DNA of 64,000 nt, from positions 90,039,825-90,103,824 of the forward strand of contig CM059193.1 in NCBI GenBank assembly GCA_030323885.1, in the 5' to 3' direction. The DNA is from Branchipolynoe longqiensis (Eukaryota; Annelida; Polychaeta; Phyllodocida; Polynoidae). The stretch's first letter is position 1, and each line of letters opens with the position of its first letter. The notes beneath the pieces were generated by a model. It saw only the letters and a list, made by a program, of their open reading frames with translations, was not told the DNA's origin and searched no databases. The position numbers and the translations under genes were made by a program. Of the stretch, positions 54,151 through 64,000 are shown piece after piece.

Positions 54151-54453
54151 TTGGTCCATTAGTTGTTTAAGCAGGGTAATTTTCAGTCATAGACGACTGG
54201 TCTTCCTCATTCCACTGCTGGTCGATAGAAAGCCAGAGCCTACACTTTTACCGACCCAAGGGATTTTAACCTCCCACACCACATAGACATGGTATGAGAG
54301 CAACCGGCCTTTGATGACGCTGTAAGTTATACACAGCGGTGGAAATCCAAATTGGCAGAGCTGGGGGCATGGGGAATCGAACCGCTGACCCTCAGATTAG
54401 TAGTCTGACCTAGAAAAAAGTCAGACACTCTAACCACTCCACCACTCTGCCAC
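54151..54453 (-). mobile_element. Mosaic SINE: SINE-C head and body with the alternative tail
   Basis: On the minus strand a normal SINE-C head and body (54453 to about 54216; plus GGTGGAAATCCAAATTGGCA, GGGAATCGAACCGCTGACC) joins at GGCTTTCTATCGACC to GCAGTGGAATGAGGAAGACC … TTAAACAACTAATGGACC. The latter tail is otherwise seen behind SINE-A heads at 14008 and 59398. Confidence 0.75.
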
Positions 54454-54711
54454 ATTTAGTGTAATTTATTTGTGTAACTTTCTGCCTATTAATGATATTA
54501 CCTTGCTTTCAAGGTATAACCACGTATTTCCAGGGTCAAGCCAGCCAATGAGTGTGAAGTTAGAGTGACTCATATAACATTCATCTTGGAATTTCAAGCT
54601 CTGGGACTATACGTATTTTAAGTGGCTCACATCCATATTTCAAATGCATACAATCAAATACATGCACTTACACATACACAGGGTTGGTTCAACAACGATA
54701 CATTGAGTAGC
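54454..54711. other. Non-coding with SINE-B scrap
   Basis: ACACATACACAGGGTTGGTTCAACAAC at about 54672-54698 resembles the SINE-B linker. Otherwise nothing. Confidence 0.45.
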
Positions 54712-55335
54712 TTACCAATGACTTACACGATTGATACTTGTCGCTACCTAGCCTGGTGCTCGGCATTAATAGGATAGGACAAGAACTGGTTAGCTCAGTA
54801 TCAGGATAATGTGACTGTGTGGGATATTGGGGCATGGTGGCAGCAGTGTGGTATCACAGTGGGGCAGCAGTATAAAGTCGCCAATAGTGCCCACTGTCAC
54901 AAGTCAGTGCTAATCATGATACAACCGTTGATGTTGTTAGGACATTTGTTGGCCCTGCACCAACAGTTCTACACTGCAGACAGTATGCATGACCTTTTTA
55001 CTAAGGTAAAACAGGAAAATATTTTAGCCTTTTTGAGGGCAGCTGGACTGTACCACCTCATATAGTTTACTAAATAGATTCTATCAACTATTAATAAAAC
55101 TTTTCTTTTTCTATTGGAATTTGTTTCCCTTGACCACAAATATATGATTGTGAGCTTTCTAATTTAATGAGTGTCTATTGGCACATAATTGATTGTCTGC
55201 CTTTACATGTAAAAGCGATGGTTTGAACAAAAAAAACAAACATTTCTCCCCATGAATATGGCCTATGCTGCTGACACAGCGTAAAGCAACCACCAATCAA
55301 TCAATCAATGTTAGGACATAAATCAACAAACAAAC
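54712..55335 (+). mobile_element. SINE-A copy split by LINE-N
   Basis: 54712-54945 (CCAATGACTTACACGATTGA, GTATCAGGATAATGTGACTG, ACAGTGGGGCAGCAGTATAA) continues at 55310-55335 (GTTAGGACATAAATCAACAA). The LINE-N insertion lies between, with a 10-bp TSD. Confidence 0.85.
54946..55309 (+). mobile_element. LINE-N 3' end with 10-bp TSD
   Basis: 364 bp: C-terminal codons QQFYTADSMHDLFTKVKQEN … AAGLYHLI (stop near 55065), then the 3' UTR and a CAATCAATCAAT tail. GTTAGGACAT at 54936-54945 and 55310-55319 is the TSD. This copy keeps the C-terminal frame that the 33-kb copy has lost. Confidence 0.9.
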
Positions 55336-55724
55336 ACTCAAACAAACAAACCAGGACAGCTGACTCCTACCTGATTCTCATCTCTCCCTCTAGGTGGAGT
55401 GTCTGGCAGGTAGTTTTTCCCCCATGTTTTATTTATAGAACAGTACCCCCCTTGGAACTGCCTTATTTAGTTGGCAACTGTTGTTATGGTGTGTTATTTC
55501 CTTTTCTTACTTTTGGTCTCTATTTTGTTGTTGATAAATAAAAAACAAGACAACAACAATATGATTTTAAAAAAACAACTAAATCGGCGGCTGTCAACCT
55601 CCACCGCGGACGACGTCGTCTGTTGACGTCACGTGATAGCTGACGTATCACGTGACATGCGCTTGATGACGCAGTTAACGCCACCTGTCGGAGAGGCACG
55701 CTGTCAGTGAATGCCCTACGCCCA
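55336..55724. other. Non-coding, nothing recognised
   Basis: Short GC-richer part at about 55585-55705 with GACGACGTCGTC and GACGTCACGTGA; no further support for a promoter. Confidence 0.4.
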
Positions 55725-56345
55725 CTCCTCCCTCCCCCACCTCCCTCCCCTCCCCCCTTTACTCCCCCCTCCTTTACTCCCCCTCCCCCTCCCTGTACCG
55801 TCTCATCGCCCTCCCCCTCCCCTCTCTACCCCGTCTCATCGCCCTCCCACCTCCGTCTCCCTATCCTCTCCTCTCTCCGCTCACCCTCCCCATTCCCCTC
55901 TCACTCCCTCCTCCTCTCCTCCCTAATGTCACCTCTCCTTCGCCCTCCCCAACTCCCCCTGCTACGCCCCTGCCCTCCCTCTCTCCCATTCCCTTCGCCC
56001 TCCCCCGCCCTCCACACCCTCCCATTTCCCTCCCCCGTCCGCCCTCTCCTGTCCTCTACCCTACCCCCTTCTCACTCCTTCTCCTTTCCCTTCGCCCTCA
56101 CCCTATCCATCCTCCCTCTCCTTTCTCTCCCACGTCTGCCCTCTCATCTCTCCGCTCTCCGCCCCCCTCCCTCCCGTCGCCTTCCCTGCCCCTCTCCCCT
56201 CTCCTCTCCCTCCCTCCCCACCTCCCTCCGCCTCTCTCCCTCCCCCTCCCCTATCCCTTCACCCTTCCCTTCGCCCTCCCCATCCTCCCTCCCCTTTCCC
56301 TCCCCGGTCAGTGCTCTTCTCTTCCTCTTCCCCTCCTCCATTCCT
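55725..56345. repeat. Polypyrimidine tract, about 620 bp
   Basis: Nearly pure C/T on plus (CCCTCCCC, CTCTCCC blocks) with few purines. A long Pro/Ser frame through it is low-complexity and has no support as a gene. Confidence 0.9.
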
Positions 56346-56395
56346 CCTGGCAGGAAGTGGTTACACTTCATATTCTCTGCAAGAGCAGCCATAAC

Positions 56396-56622
56396 AAGAA
56401 AAGCCTATTTTATTTGATGACACCTCTAGAGCACATGTATTTTTATCATAGGCTATTGGACGTCAAACATTTGGTCATTCTGACACATTTCTTTAGAGGA
56501 AACCTGCTGCCGCCATATAGGCTACTCTTTCCAATAAGCAGCAAGGCATCTTTTATATGAACTTTCCCACAGACAGGATAGCACATACCACGGCCTTTGA
56601 TGAACCAGTTGTGGACCACTGG
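56396..56622 (-). mobile_element. SINE-D copy, 3' part
   Basis: GATGACACCTCTAGAGCACA, TGGTCATTCTGACACATTTC, GAAACCTGCTGCCGCC and ACCAGTTGTGGACCACTGGT on plus. The tRNA head is missing. Confidence 0.82.
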
Positions 56623-57201
56623 TTAATCAGCCATAAGCCAATGTAATAACTCAATCCATCCAATATTCAGGATAATCTATTGTATCCATTTATACCGCTA
56701 TTATAGTACAACTTACATGCTGCTAGAAAGTGAAACCTCAATACATCGAATGAACTCACTAAAGATAGTTCGCTCCAAATCCCACTCCCAATCACCTGTG
56801 CCGGGTAGGAACTAGGTGCAATGCACTTTTTAACCAAATTAAATATTGATCGCGGGGCCTAGATTACTAATTTTAGGTGGTATGCAAATGGAATAAGATG
56901 CGATTGGGAAACAAAACACTATTGGAATAAAACACGATGGAATAAAATGCTACAAAGCATTATATATTTAATTAAAGTTGCATAGTCTGATGGTTTTGAG
57001 TTTTTGTCATTTTCTGAGATAAGTGTATTGTATTTATCGTTATAATCTACTTTAATTTACTTTGAAACAACTTTTATTATAAATGCCTAACTTTTGAAAT
57101 ATTTGAAGTGCAAACATGACATAATTTATTTTGGCAAGCATGCCATAGGTTTCTGTGGTAACATATTCTATTAAAATGCCTCTCTATTCCATTCCATTTT
57201 G
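56623..57201. other. Non-coding, nothing recognised
   Basis: AT-rich; repeated phrases GGAATAAAACACGATGGAATAAAATGC near 56930 only. Confidence 0.4.
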
Positions 57202-57757
57202 TGACAAATTATAAGTCCACGGCTGGAATCTGTGGTTGTGTAGGCAGGCTATAATTAAATCAATACAGGCAAGAAGAGAAAGGAAGAGCATAAAGAGTGA
57301 CAGTAGAGAGAGAGCCAAGATCTCAGGTTTATTATTTATAGTGGTTCATGGATCTGGTATGGCACACCACCTGACCTTATTCTCCAATGATAATCAAACA
57401 TTGCAAGCTCCACCAATGAACATCAAGCATTCTTGGGTTCCCATGACTACAGTGCTCTGCCCACCACCACCAAGTGGGGTGGCTGCTTGGCCACCACCTG
57501 CCCTGAGTTGAGTGTGAGGTGATCCGTGAATAACAGAGGGGGGAGGGGGTAGTGAGTAGAGCTCCAAGTGCCCCTTACACACTATCTCCTAGTGCCTCCT
57601 TCACACTATCTGACTAACACACTATGACTATTGACCATGAGTAAAGCATCACCACCAACTACATAAATACAATTATGCACCTGGCGCTATATACCTTTTA
57701 CCATAATAGACCATTTGCATTCCCCCAACAATGCGTGTTATCAGAATATTTGACAAA
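57202..57757 (-). mobile_element. LTR-E solo LTR
   Basis: 556 bp related to 6588-7794 and 51330-51901 (minus-strand start TGTCAAATATTCTG; AATAATAAACCTGAG). It lacks the ACGT-type TIR element and so shows the empty site (CCCCTTACACAC at about 57573). The TSD is not clear. Confidence 0.7.
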
Positions 57758-58311
57758 ATGTTTGATAAGTGCATCAATATCTAGGTTAGATAGGTAGAAT
57801 CAAATCTAGATAATAGTTTTGGTTTTGAAAATTTGATGTCTTCATCGGACTATGCGGCTTTAATGAGAAATATATATATATCAGGTGGTACTCAGCTACG
57901 TATCTGGATATATGAAAGCACGACCCCTGTTGATACTCTAAATTGCACCATCATCCTCCCTTTCATAATAAATTCTGATTGTATACATTTACAATTGACT
58001 CCATAGCCTAAAGACCTACACTTCATTCAGACGCCAATTGTCATGCAGCCAAATAAAACAGGCATTCAAAATAAACAACCCATTCCACAGACGCCCAGTG
58101 ACTTTCCCCATGGAACAACCTCATTGGCTGGCTAGAAGTCACATGACCAGTACAGTGACGTGCAGACTAGTATTATCTCATTATCTGTTTTCACTTTTAG
58201 TGTGATTGCTTCCACATGCCATGACTACCGCCATTATATCTATCTTAGGGCAGCCATGTTTGGATACGATTGGTGCGGGTTAAATCTGCAGCTCCCTGGA
58301 GGAAACCTTAA
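57758..58311. other. Non-coding, nothing recognised
   Basis: Nothing recognised. Confidence 0.4.
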
Positions 58312-58320
58312 TACGCGCAC

Positions 58321-58653
58321 GCAAAAAAGGAATGTTTGTTTTATTTAATGACGGCTCTATGACGGCTCTAGAGCACATTGATTTTTATCATCGGATATTG
58401 GAAGTCAAACATATGGTGATTCTGACATATTTCTTTGGAGGAAATCTGCTGCCACCACCTCGGCTACTTTTTCCGATAAGCAGCAATGGGTCTTTTATAT
58501 GCACTTTTCCACAGCTTTTGATGAACCAATTGTGGAGCACTGGTTGGAAGGAAAATAGCCCAAATTGCAAATGGGTCCACTGAGCAGGTTCGATCAGATG
58601 ACCCACACTTCCACAGGTGGACACTCTACCACCTGAGTTACGTCCTGCTCCCC
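58321..58653 (-). mobile_element. SINE-D, full-length with 9-bp TSD
   Basis: Minus-strand copy with A box complement CTCTACCACCTGAGTTACGT, B box region GGTTCGATCAGATGACCC and body GGTCTTTTATATGCACTTTT. TACGCGCAC at 58312-58320 and 58654-58662 is the TSD. Confidence 0.87.
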
Positions 58654-58904
58654 TACGCGCACACAACACAAATGAAATATATTTTGTATTGATTTGTGTG
58701 CTTCCTGTGATTGCAAGTATTGGAGTCCTACATGACCTACATCCCATAATAGTCAAGATTTAAGGGGTCAGCACACCCAGTACAGCAAGGGGGGATCTGA
58801 ATCCTCGAAATAGCCTTTGGGATGTTGCCTTTAGGTTTAAAATATTCATATAGTAGCAGGCAAAATCTGGATTTGGGCAATATATCTTCCTTCTTTCACC
58901 ACTA

Positions 58905-59222
58905 CCAGTCGCGGTGCCCAAATCGGGTGGAGCAGAGGTTTTCTATTCGGAAAGTAAGACATGTGAATCCCAGCCGAGTCAATCCAATGACTTACAAAAT
59001 TGATACTTGTCGCTAGTCTAGTGTGGCACTCAGCATTACTGGGATATAGCAAGGACTGGTTCTAGATCAGAATCAGGATAAATGTGACTGAGTGGGAAAT
59101 TGGGTCATGGTGTTGGTGGTGGTATCTCCCACTGGAGCAGCACTATGAAGTCGCCATCAGTGTGCACTGCCCATACATGACCGTAGATGTTTCTAGGACG
59201 ACGCAAACTCCGCACAGTCTAA
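58905..59222 (+). mobile_element. SINE-A copy
   Basis: Head CGCGGTGCCCAAATCGGGTG, linker GAGTCAATCCAATGACTTAC, body GTGACTGAGTGGGAAATTGG, end TTTCTAGGACGACGCAAACT. Confidence 0.8.
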
Positions 59223-59397
59223 TAAATAAACAAACATTGCAAACTCCACAACACATATCACATCCCTACCAACGTACCCCCACTCATCCCCCCCCCCCTG
59301 ACCCACCCCCCACACTTCACAATCTGTTCGCCCCAAGCCACATCCAGAACCCGAACATCACCAAGTACAACCCAAACACAATCTCCATATGCCAACA

Positions 59398-59630
59398 TGA
59401 CGGGATGGCCAAATGAGTTAGACTGCCTGTCTCCCGTGTGGTAGATCATGGGGTCGTGGGTTCGAATCCTGGTCGAGTCAAACCGATGACTTAAAAATTG
59501 ATACTTGTCGCTTCCTAGCCAGGCACTCGGCATTATTAGGATAGGGCAAGGAGCAGTGGAATGAGGAAGACCAATCGCCTGCGACTGAAATTGACCCTGC
59601 TTAAACAACTAATGTACCAAAACAAAATAA
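59398..59630 (+). mobile_element. SINE-A head with alternative tail
   Basis: A clear head (GATGGCCAAATGAGTTAGAC, B box GGGTTCGAATCCTGG) and linker (CGAGTCAAACCGATGACTTA, GCATTATTAGGATAGGGCAA) switch after GCAAGGA to GCAGTGGAATGAGGAAGACC, CTGCGACTGAAATTGACCCT and AACTAATGTACCAAAACAAA. Confidence 0.82.
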
Positions 59631-60395
59631 AAACAGTCCACACCCCATATCCCCCTCTCCCCCAACCTACCCCTCACCCCATATCCCCCTCTCCCCCAAC
59701 CTACTCCTCACCCCCGCCCCCACACACCCCACACACAGCCACACGTCACATACTCCATGGCCCAAGCCACCTCCAGAACCATAGATTCGGTGCCCACAAC
59801 CCAATCTCCATGCGCACACACTCCGCACCCCATAACCCTAACCCCACCTCCCACTCCTCCCCACCTCCCAATCACCCCCCCCCCCTCCACTCCACAATCT
59901 ACATGCCCCATGCCACATCCAAAACCAGAGAATCAACAACTACAACCCAAACACAATCTCCATATACACACAATCCAGCCCCATAACCCATTCCCCCACC
60001 CACGCCTCATCCCCACCCTTACCTCAATCTGCCATCCCCCTCCCTCTCACCTCCCCCCGCGAACCCCTTCCCCAACCCCTTCCCCCAGCCACCCCCCCCA
60101 ACCGCTCCCCCTTCCCACCCCTTCCCCTCTCATCCCCAAACCTAGGTCAATCTCCCATCAGCCCTCCCCCCTACACCAACCCATTCCACCACCCACGCCT
60201 CATCCCCACCCTCACCTCAATCTGCCATCCCCCTTACCTCTCACCTCCTCCCCCGAACCCCTTCCCGAACCCCTTCCCCCATCCACCCCCCCACCCCAAC
60301 CGCTCCCCCTTCACACCCCTCCCCCTCTCATCCCCAACCATAGCTCAATCTCCCATCAGCCCTCCCCCCTACCCCCACCCACTCCCCTCCCCACC
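59631..60395. repeat. C-rich repeats, including a 190-bp duplication
   Basis: A 34-bp unit (CCCCATATCCCCCTCTCCCC) is doubled near 59645-59705. A roughly 190-bp unit (CACGCCTCATCCCCACCC … CAATCTCCCATCAGCCCTCC) occurs at about 60000 and 60192. Long Pro-rich frames are low-complexity. Confidence 0.8.
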
Positions 60396-60614
60396 CCCCT
60401 GCGCATGGTCCGGCGCGAGGCGGTCATTCCAACGCCTGTGCACGTGTGTCCACTAAAAGTTTCATGAAGACAATTTGGGTCGGCCATCCAGGGCCCGTAT
60501 GATAGGTGTGCCGCCGCATATTGCGTCTGGAGAGGGGTGCAGCTTTGATGGACAGGTTGACGCGTCACAAAGACACTAGCGACCCAAACCAGCGAAATCG
60601 AAAAAAACATCATG

Positions 60615-60860
60615 GACCCAGTGGGATGACCGAATGCGGGCACGCGCTTCGCTTTCCCATGTGGCATGTCGTTGCTGTTTCGGACCAGAGTCAAATTGAA
60701 GCAATGACGTAAAAAGTTATACTTGGCATTATCTTGCGGAGGTGGGGGCTCTTAATTTGTATTTTGATAGGATGAGGAGCTATGGAATGAGGAAGAGATA
60801 ATGCAACAGTTTAAATTTGGCTTTGTTTAAATAATGAATCTAGCAACAAAAGATAGAATA
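60615..60860 (+). mobile_element. SINE-A-type head with alternative tail, degenerate
   Basis: Head GTGGGATGACCGAATGCGGG, AGAGTCAAATTGAAGCAATG, then a tail GGAGCTATGGAATGAGGAAG … AATCTAGCAACAAAAGA. The head is GC-rich and diverged. Confidence 0.6.
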
Positions 60861-61299
60861 TATCCAAAGTAGTACCAATTACTGATTGGTGGACTGGCTG
60901 AAATGTTTGTGTATCTTTTTATATATCCCTTATCTACTTCTGCTATCCTTGTAGGCTCAGTGTCTGAAACATCCACAAGAAGAGAACATTGTACTCACAT
61001 GGTTTCTTTAATCTCAACATAGTTGCTACAACCATATATGTGTCCATGGTTTGGAGTCGCTGGTGCAGTGGTGAAAGAGAGAGAACATGTGATTTGCACC
61101 CTTATTTCTAGGTTTAAATCCGGGTAACAGTCAGGTGCCCTTAGCTAGTAGCCGGCAGCCCATTGGCTACAGAGTACCAATTCAGCCGGGTACCAGTCAG
61201 ATGACCTAGTTAGCTGGTTCCCGGAAGCATGTTGGCTGCATAGTACAAAATGAAAATCACCCCAAAATTCCCCAATATTTTTCAGCTAGATAACAATTA
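60861..61299. other. Non-coding; possible tRNA-like relic
   Basis: At about 61058-61130, GGTGCAGTGGTGAAAGAGAG and GGTTTAAATCCGGGTAAC might be an old SINE head, followed by duplicated phrases AGCCGGCAGCCC / ATGTTGGCTGCATAGTAC. Weak. Confidence 0.35.
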
Positions 61300-62672
61300 T
61301 GGAGTACACTTGTTTGGATGACCTACTTTTTAATTTCACTCAAGTAATAGACGATTTCAACCACAAATCCGAAAGTAAAGTCTACCTGAGAACTACCGTT
61401 GTAGGTCATAGCTCACTGTGCAGCATTATCTGAGGAAAAGGTCTTATACATGGATTTTCACCACCGACCCGCCGTCTTACGGTGGCGGCGAGAACTAGCA
61501 TCGTCGGACAGAACTCTGTTGTTATCATCCTTTGTGGAACGGTCATTATAAGGGATTTCCATCACCAAACTAGAACTGATGTTGTTGGTACTACATCACC
61601 GTGCAGCATATTTTTGTGGAAAATGTCTGAATAGGGATTTCTAATACTAGCCCAGCCCTAGCGGCACTGGTTGGTTGGTTGTTGGAGTTTTCCGACCTGG
61701 CTACATCTAAGTTCATATCAGGATGGGGACTGACTTGTGACAGTGCGCACTCATGGTGACATTATAGTGCTGCCCCAATGGGACACCAGAGCGCCAGCAC
61801 CATGACATGATAACCCACTCAGGTACATTATCCTGACACTTAGCCAACCAGTCCTTGCCCGATCCTAATAATAATGAACGCCTGGCTACGAAGTAACAAG
61901 GATCAATTTTGTAATTCATTGGTTTAACTCGACTGGAAATTCAACTCCTGACTTGTCCGTATGCAGACTAATATTGCGGGAGTCAAGAACTATTATTGCG
62001 GGTTTCAAGAACTAATATTGTGGGTGTGCTCACTGTGCAATATGTTCTATGCAAAAGTCCTATAGTTGATTTCCACCATGAAGCCACCCTCTGACGGCAG
62101 TGGCAATAACTAAGTAGATATGGGTAACAGGTCACTGTACACAATGCTCGGTCTAAAAGGTCATCTAGAGGATTTCCACCACCAACTTGTCATGGCCGTG
62201 ATAGGAACAAAGTTGTGGATAGTAGCTCACTTTGAAACAATATTTATGGGAAAGGTCTTATATAGGATTTCCAAAACTAACCTACCCTATGATGGCATCG
62301 CCAAGAACTAACCTGGTCACACATCACTGTGTAATATATTTTGTGAAAGAGATATTATAGAGCATTCCACAACTAACCTACCCTATGATGGCATCGGCAT
62401 GAACTAACCTGATCGCACGTCACTGTGTAATATATTTTGTGAAAGAGATATTATAGAGCATTCCACAACTAACCTACCCTATGATGGCATCGACAAGAAC
62501 TAACCTGGTCGCGCGTCGCTGTGTAATATATTTTGTGAAAGAGATATTATAGAGCATTGCACAACTAACCTACTCTATGATGGCATCGACAAGAACTAAC
62601 CTGGTCGCACATCGCTGTGTAATATATTTTGTGAAAGAGATATTATAGAGCATTCCACCACCAACCTACAAA
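61300..62672. repeat. Tandem repeat, exact 96-bp unit at the right end
   Basis: The last four units are spaced exactly 96 bp (TTGTGAAAGAGATATTATAG at 62341, 62437, 62533 and 62629). Units carry CTATGATGGCATCG, CAAGAACTAACCTGG and CACTGTGTAATATATTTTGT. Leftwards they grow more diverged (CTCTGACGGCAGTGGCAA). A SINE-A lies at 61668-61960. Confidence 0.85.
61668..61960 (-). mobile_element. SINE-A copy
   Basis: GGTTGTTGGAGTTTTCCGAC, TGCCCCAATGGGACACCAGA, ACATTATCCTGACACTTAGC and a degenerate head near 61925-61960 on plus. Confidence 0.82.
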
Positions 62673-63411
62673 TAGTATATGTCGGTTTGTTCCGGCCAGT
62701 CCAGTCCTGCCCCCCTCAGCCCAGCCTAAACATGGCATAAACATGGATGCACACATGCAATATAATGATATAATGAATATATTTAAGACAAGACTAGCCA
62801 TAGTTCAATATTTTGAGCTAAGAAACATGCAATTCGAGAAAAGCAATCAGTCACTTTGAGGCTGATAACCTCATCACCATTATTAATTCATGTTCTAAAT
62901 ATTAAAATGCCAAATGTGTCAACAGATACTTGTTTCAGAGAATTATATAAACACTATCTGATTAACCCTACTCATTTTCTTATTCTACATATGTCATTAA
63001 CCATAGGATATAAATAAAGATAAATAAGTTAAAATGACTGGATATGGCTCTAACACTAGTCTGAGGTCCCAGATTTGTCTACATGTAAATGCAGATGGCA
63101 TAAGATGTGCTGGTTAGATTGAAGATCTAATATACAAGATACAATATTAATATCTTAATTTATTATATATATTTTTTGGGGGCGTATTCTACGTTTCAAA
63201 CAAGACCTGAGATGAGCTGAAACTAGCACATTTCATAACTGCACCCTGTGTTTTAGGATGCGCCATGTGCTTCGCGCGGGTTTGTTTGTCTTTTTAGCAT
63301 CCCACAATGCACCGCGCCGCTGGAATGACAAGCCTGTCTATTAACATTTAATTATGGGTCGTTGGATGGATACGAACAATCCAGAACCATGCAGTGTGTT
63401 AATAAGGCTGG
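62673..63411. other. Non-coding, nothing recognised
   Basis: AT-rich with a GC-richer part at 63240-63330 (GATGCGCCATGTGCTTCGCG). No exon supported. Confidence 0.4.
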
Positions 63412-63712
63412 TTGTTGGAGCTTTACATCCTGGCAACATCTAAGGCCATATCAGGATGGGTAGGCTACCGACTTGTGACAGTGCACATTCATGCCCCACT
63501 GGGAGACCAGACCACCAGCATGACCAGATATCCCAGTAGCCTCACATTATCCTGACACTGAGCTAAGCACTCTTTGCCCTATCCTAATAATACTGCGGGA
63601 CAGGCTTGGAAGCAACAAGTATAACTGTTTTGACTCGAGGAGGGTTCAAACCCGTGGGCTCGAATCCAACGATCTACCAAACGGGAGATGGACGCTCAAG
63701 TCATTCGGCCAT
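63412..63712 (-). mobile_element. SINE-A copy
   Basis: GGTTGTTGGAGCTTTACATC, TGCCCCACTGGGAGACCAGA, head with GATCTACCAAACGGGAGATG and CAAGTCATTCGGCC on plus. Confidence 0.85.
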
Positions 63713-63899
63713 TATAATTGACAAATTGACAAATGGCTAGAAGACCAGTTCTTCGGAGCCGACAAAAGAACTTATTCAGCTGAATAAACATATTTATCAA
63801 AAAGAAAATATGGAGATAATGTCTCTGATTTCACCTTTAATGGCTGGTGAGGTTTCGTTTAACAAAAAAGGGTGTGTCGAAAACTGTACGTGGTGACCA
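63713..63899. other. Spacer with TTATTCAGCTGAATAA palindrome
   Basis: A 16-bp perfect palindrome at about 63768, preceded by GGCTAGAAGACCAGTTCTTC. Similar motif pairs occur near 10605-10645, 36047 and 40756-40800, suggesting a dispersed repeat of unknown type. Confidence 0.45.
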
Positions 63900-64000
63900 G
63901 ACAGGATGGCCGAATGAGTTGATCGTGCATCTCCCGTTTTGGTATATATTGGGATTCGAACACACAGATTTGATCCCCAGTCAAGTCAAATCAATGAGTT
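63900..64000 (+). mobile_element. SINE-A head, runs off the window
   Basis: GGATGGCCGAATGAGTTGAT, CATCTCCCGTTTTGGTATAT and CAAGTCAAATCAATGAGTT; the rest lies beyond position 64000. Confidence 0.8.

Noticed and set aside
55707..56417. Pro/Ser/Leu-rich frame of 236 codons
   Set aside because: Pure polypyrimidine tract; low-complexity translation with no support.
59757..60467. Pro/Thr/Ser-rich frame of 236 codons
   Set aside because: Lies entirely in C-rich tandem repeats, with other frames also open.

Overview
This is a gene-poor, repeat-dominated stretch of an animal genome. No intact host protein-coding gene, rRNA or functional tRNA gene could be supported. The organism is most likely a marine invertebrate, probably a lophotrochozoan such as a mollusc. 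That is an inference, based mainly on one tRNA-derived SINE family (here SINE-D), which resembles as I remember it a SINE abundant in molluscan DNA, and on the mix of RTE, CR1, I/Nimb-like, DIRS-like and Ty3/gypsy-like retroelements. A run of exactly 500 N at 8938-9437 shows this is a scaffold from a draft assembly.

Layout, left to right. 0.8-5.7 kb: a satellite with a 74-bp unit, broken by a chimeric retroelement, a DIRS-type reverse transcriptase fragment and a SINE. 6.6-7.8 kb: a solo LTR carrying an ACGT-packed terminal-inverted-repeat (TIR) element. 8.5-10.1 kb: the start of a short-LTR gypsy-type element that runs into the gap, then a SINE with 12-bp target site duplications (TSDs). 11-20 kb: a 403-bp duplication, several SINEs (one nested cluster), and TG-rich minisatellites. 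20-25 kb: three tandem arrays. 27-28.3 kb: a 42-bp minisatellite whose two arms point towards each other. 29.3-30.5 kb: a 5'-truncated RTE-like LINE with an open 411-codon frame. 31-34.2 kb: a second ACGT-type TIR element and an I/Nimb-like LINE end with RNase H. 37-39.8 kb: a complete-ended LTR retrotransposon that lacks protease and reverse transcriptase. 41-50 kb: more LINE and SINE debris, a 98-bp C-rich minisatellite and three different LINE pseudogenes. 50-64 kb: solo LTRs, SINEs, polypyrimidine tracts and a 96-bp tandem array.

The recurrent families are named here for cross-reference. SINE-A is about 320 bp with a Leu/Ser-like tRNA head. SINE-B has two tRNA-like heads about 315 bp apart. 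SINE-C is about 300 bp with a CAA tail. SINE-D is about 330 bp. LTR-E is a solo LTR of about 530-570 bp. LINE-N is I/Nimb-like with a TCAA-repeat tail. The elements do not work together as a pathway, but the LINEs are plausible sources of the machinery that moved the SINEs, and many insertions landed inside older repeats. All boundaries, TSDs and family relations were read by eye from this window alone; clade names are inferences from motifs.
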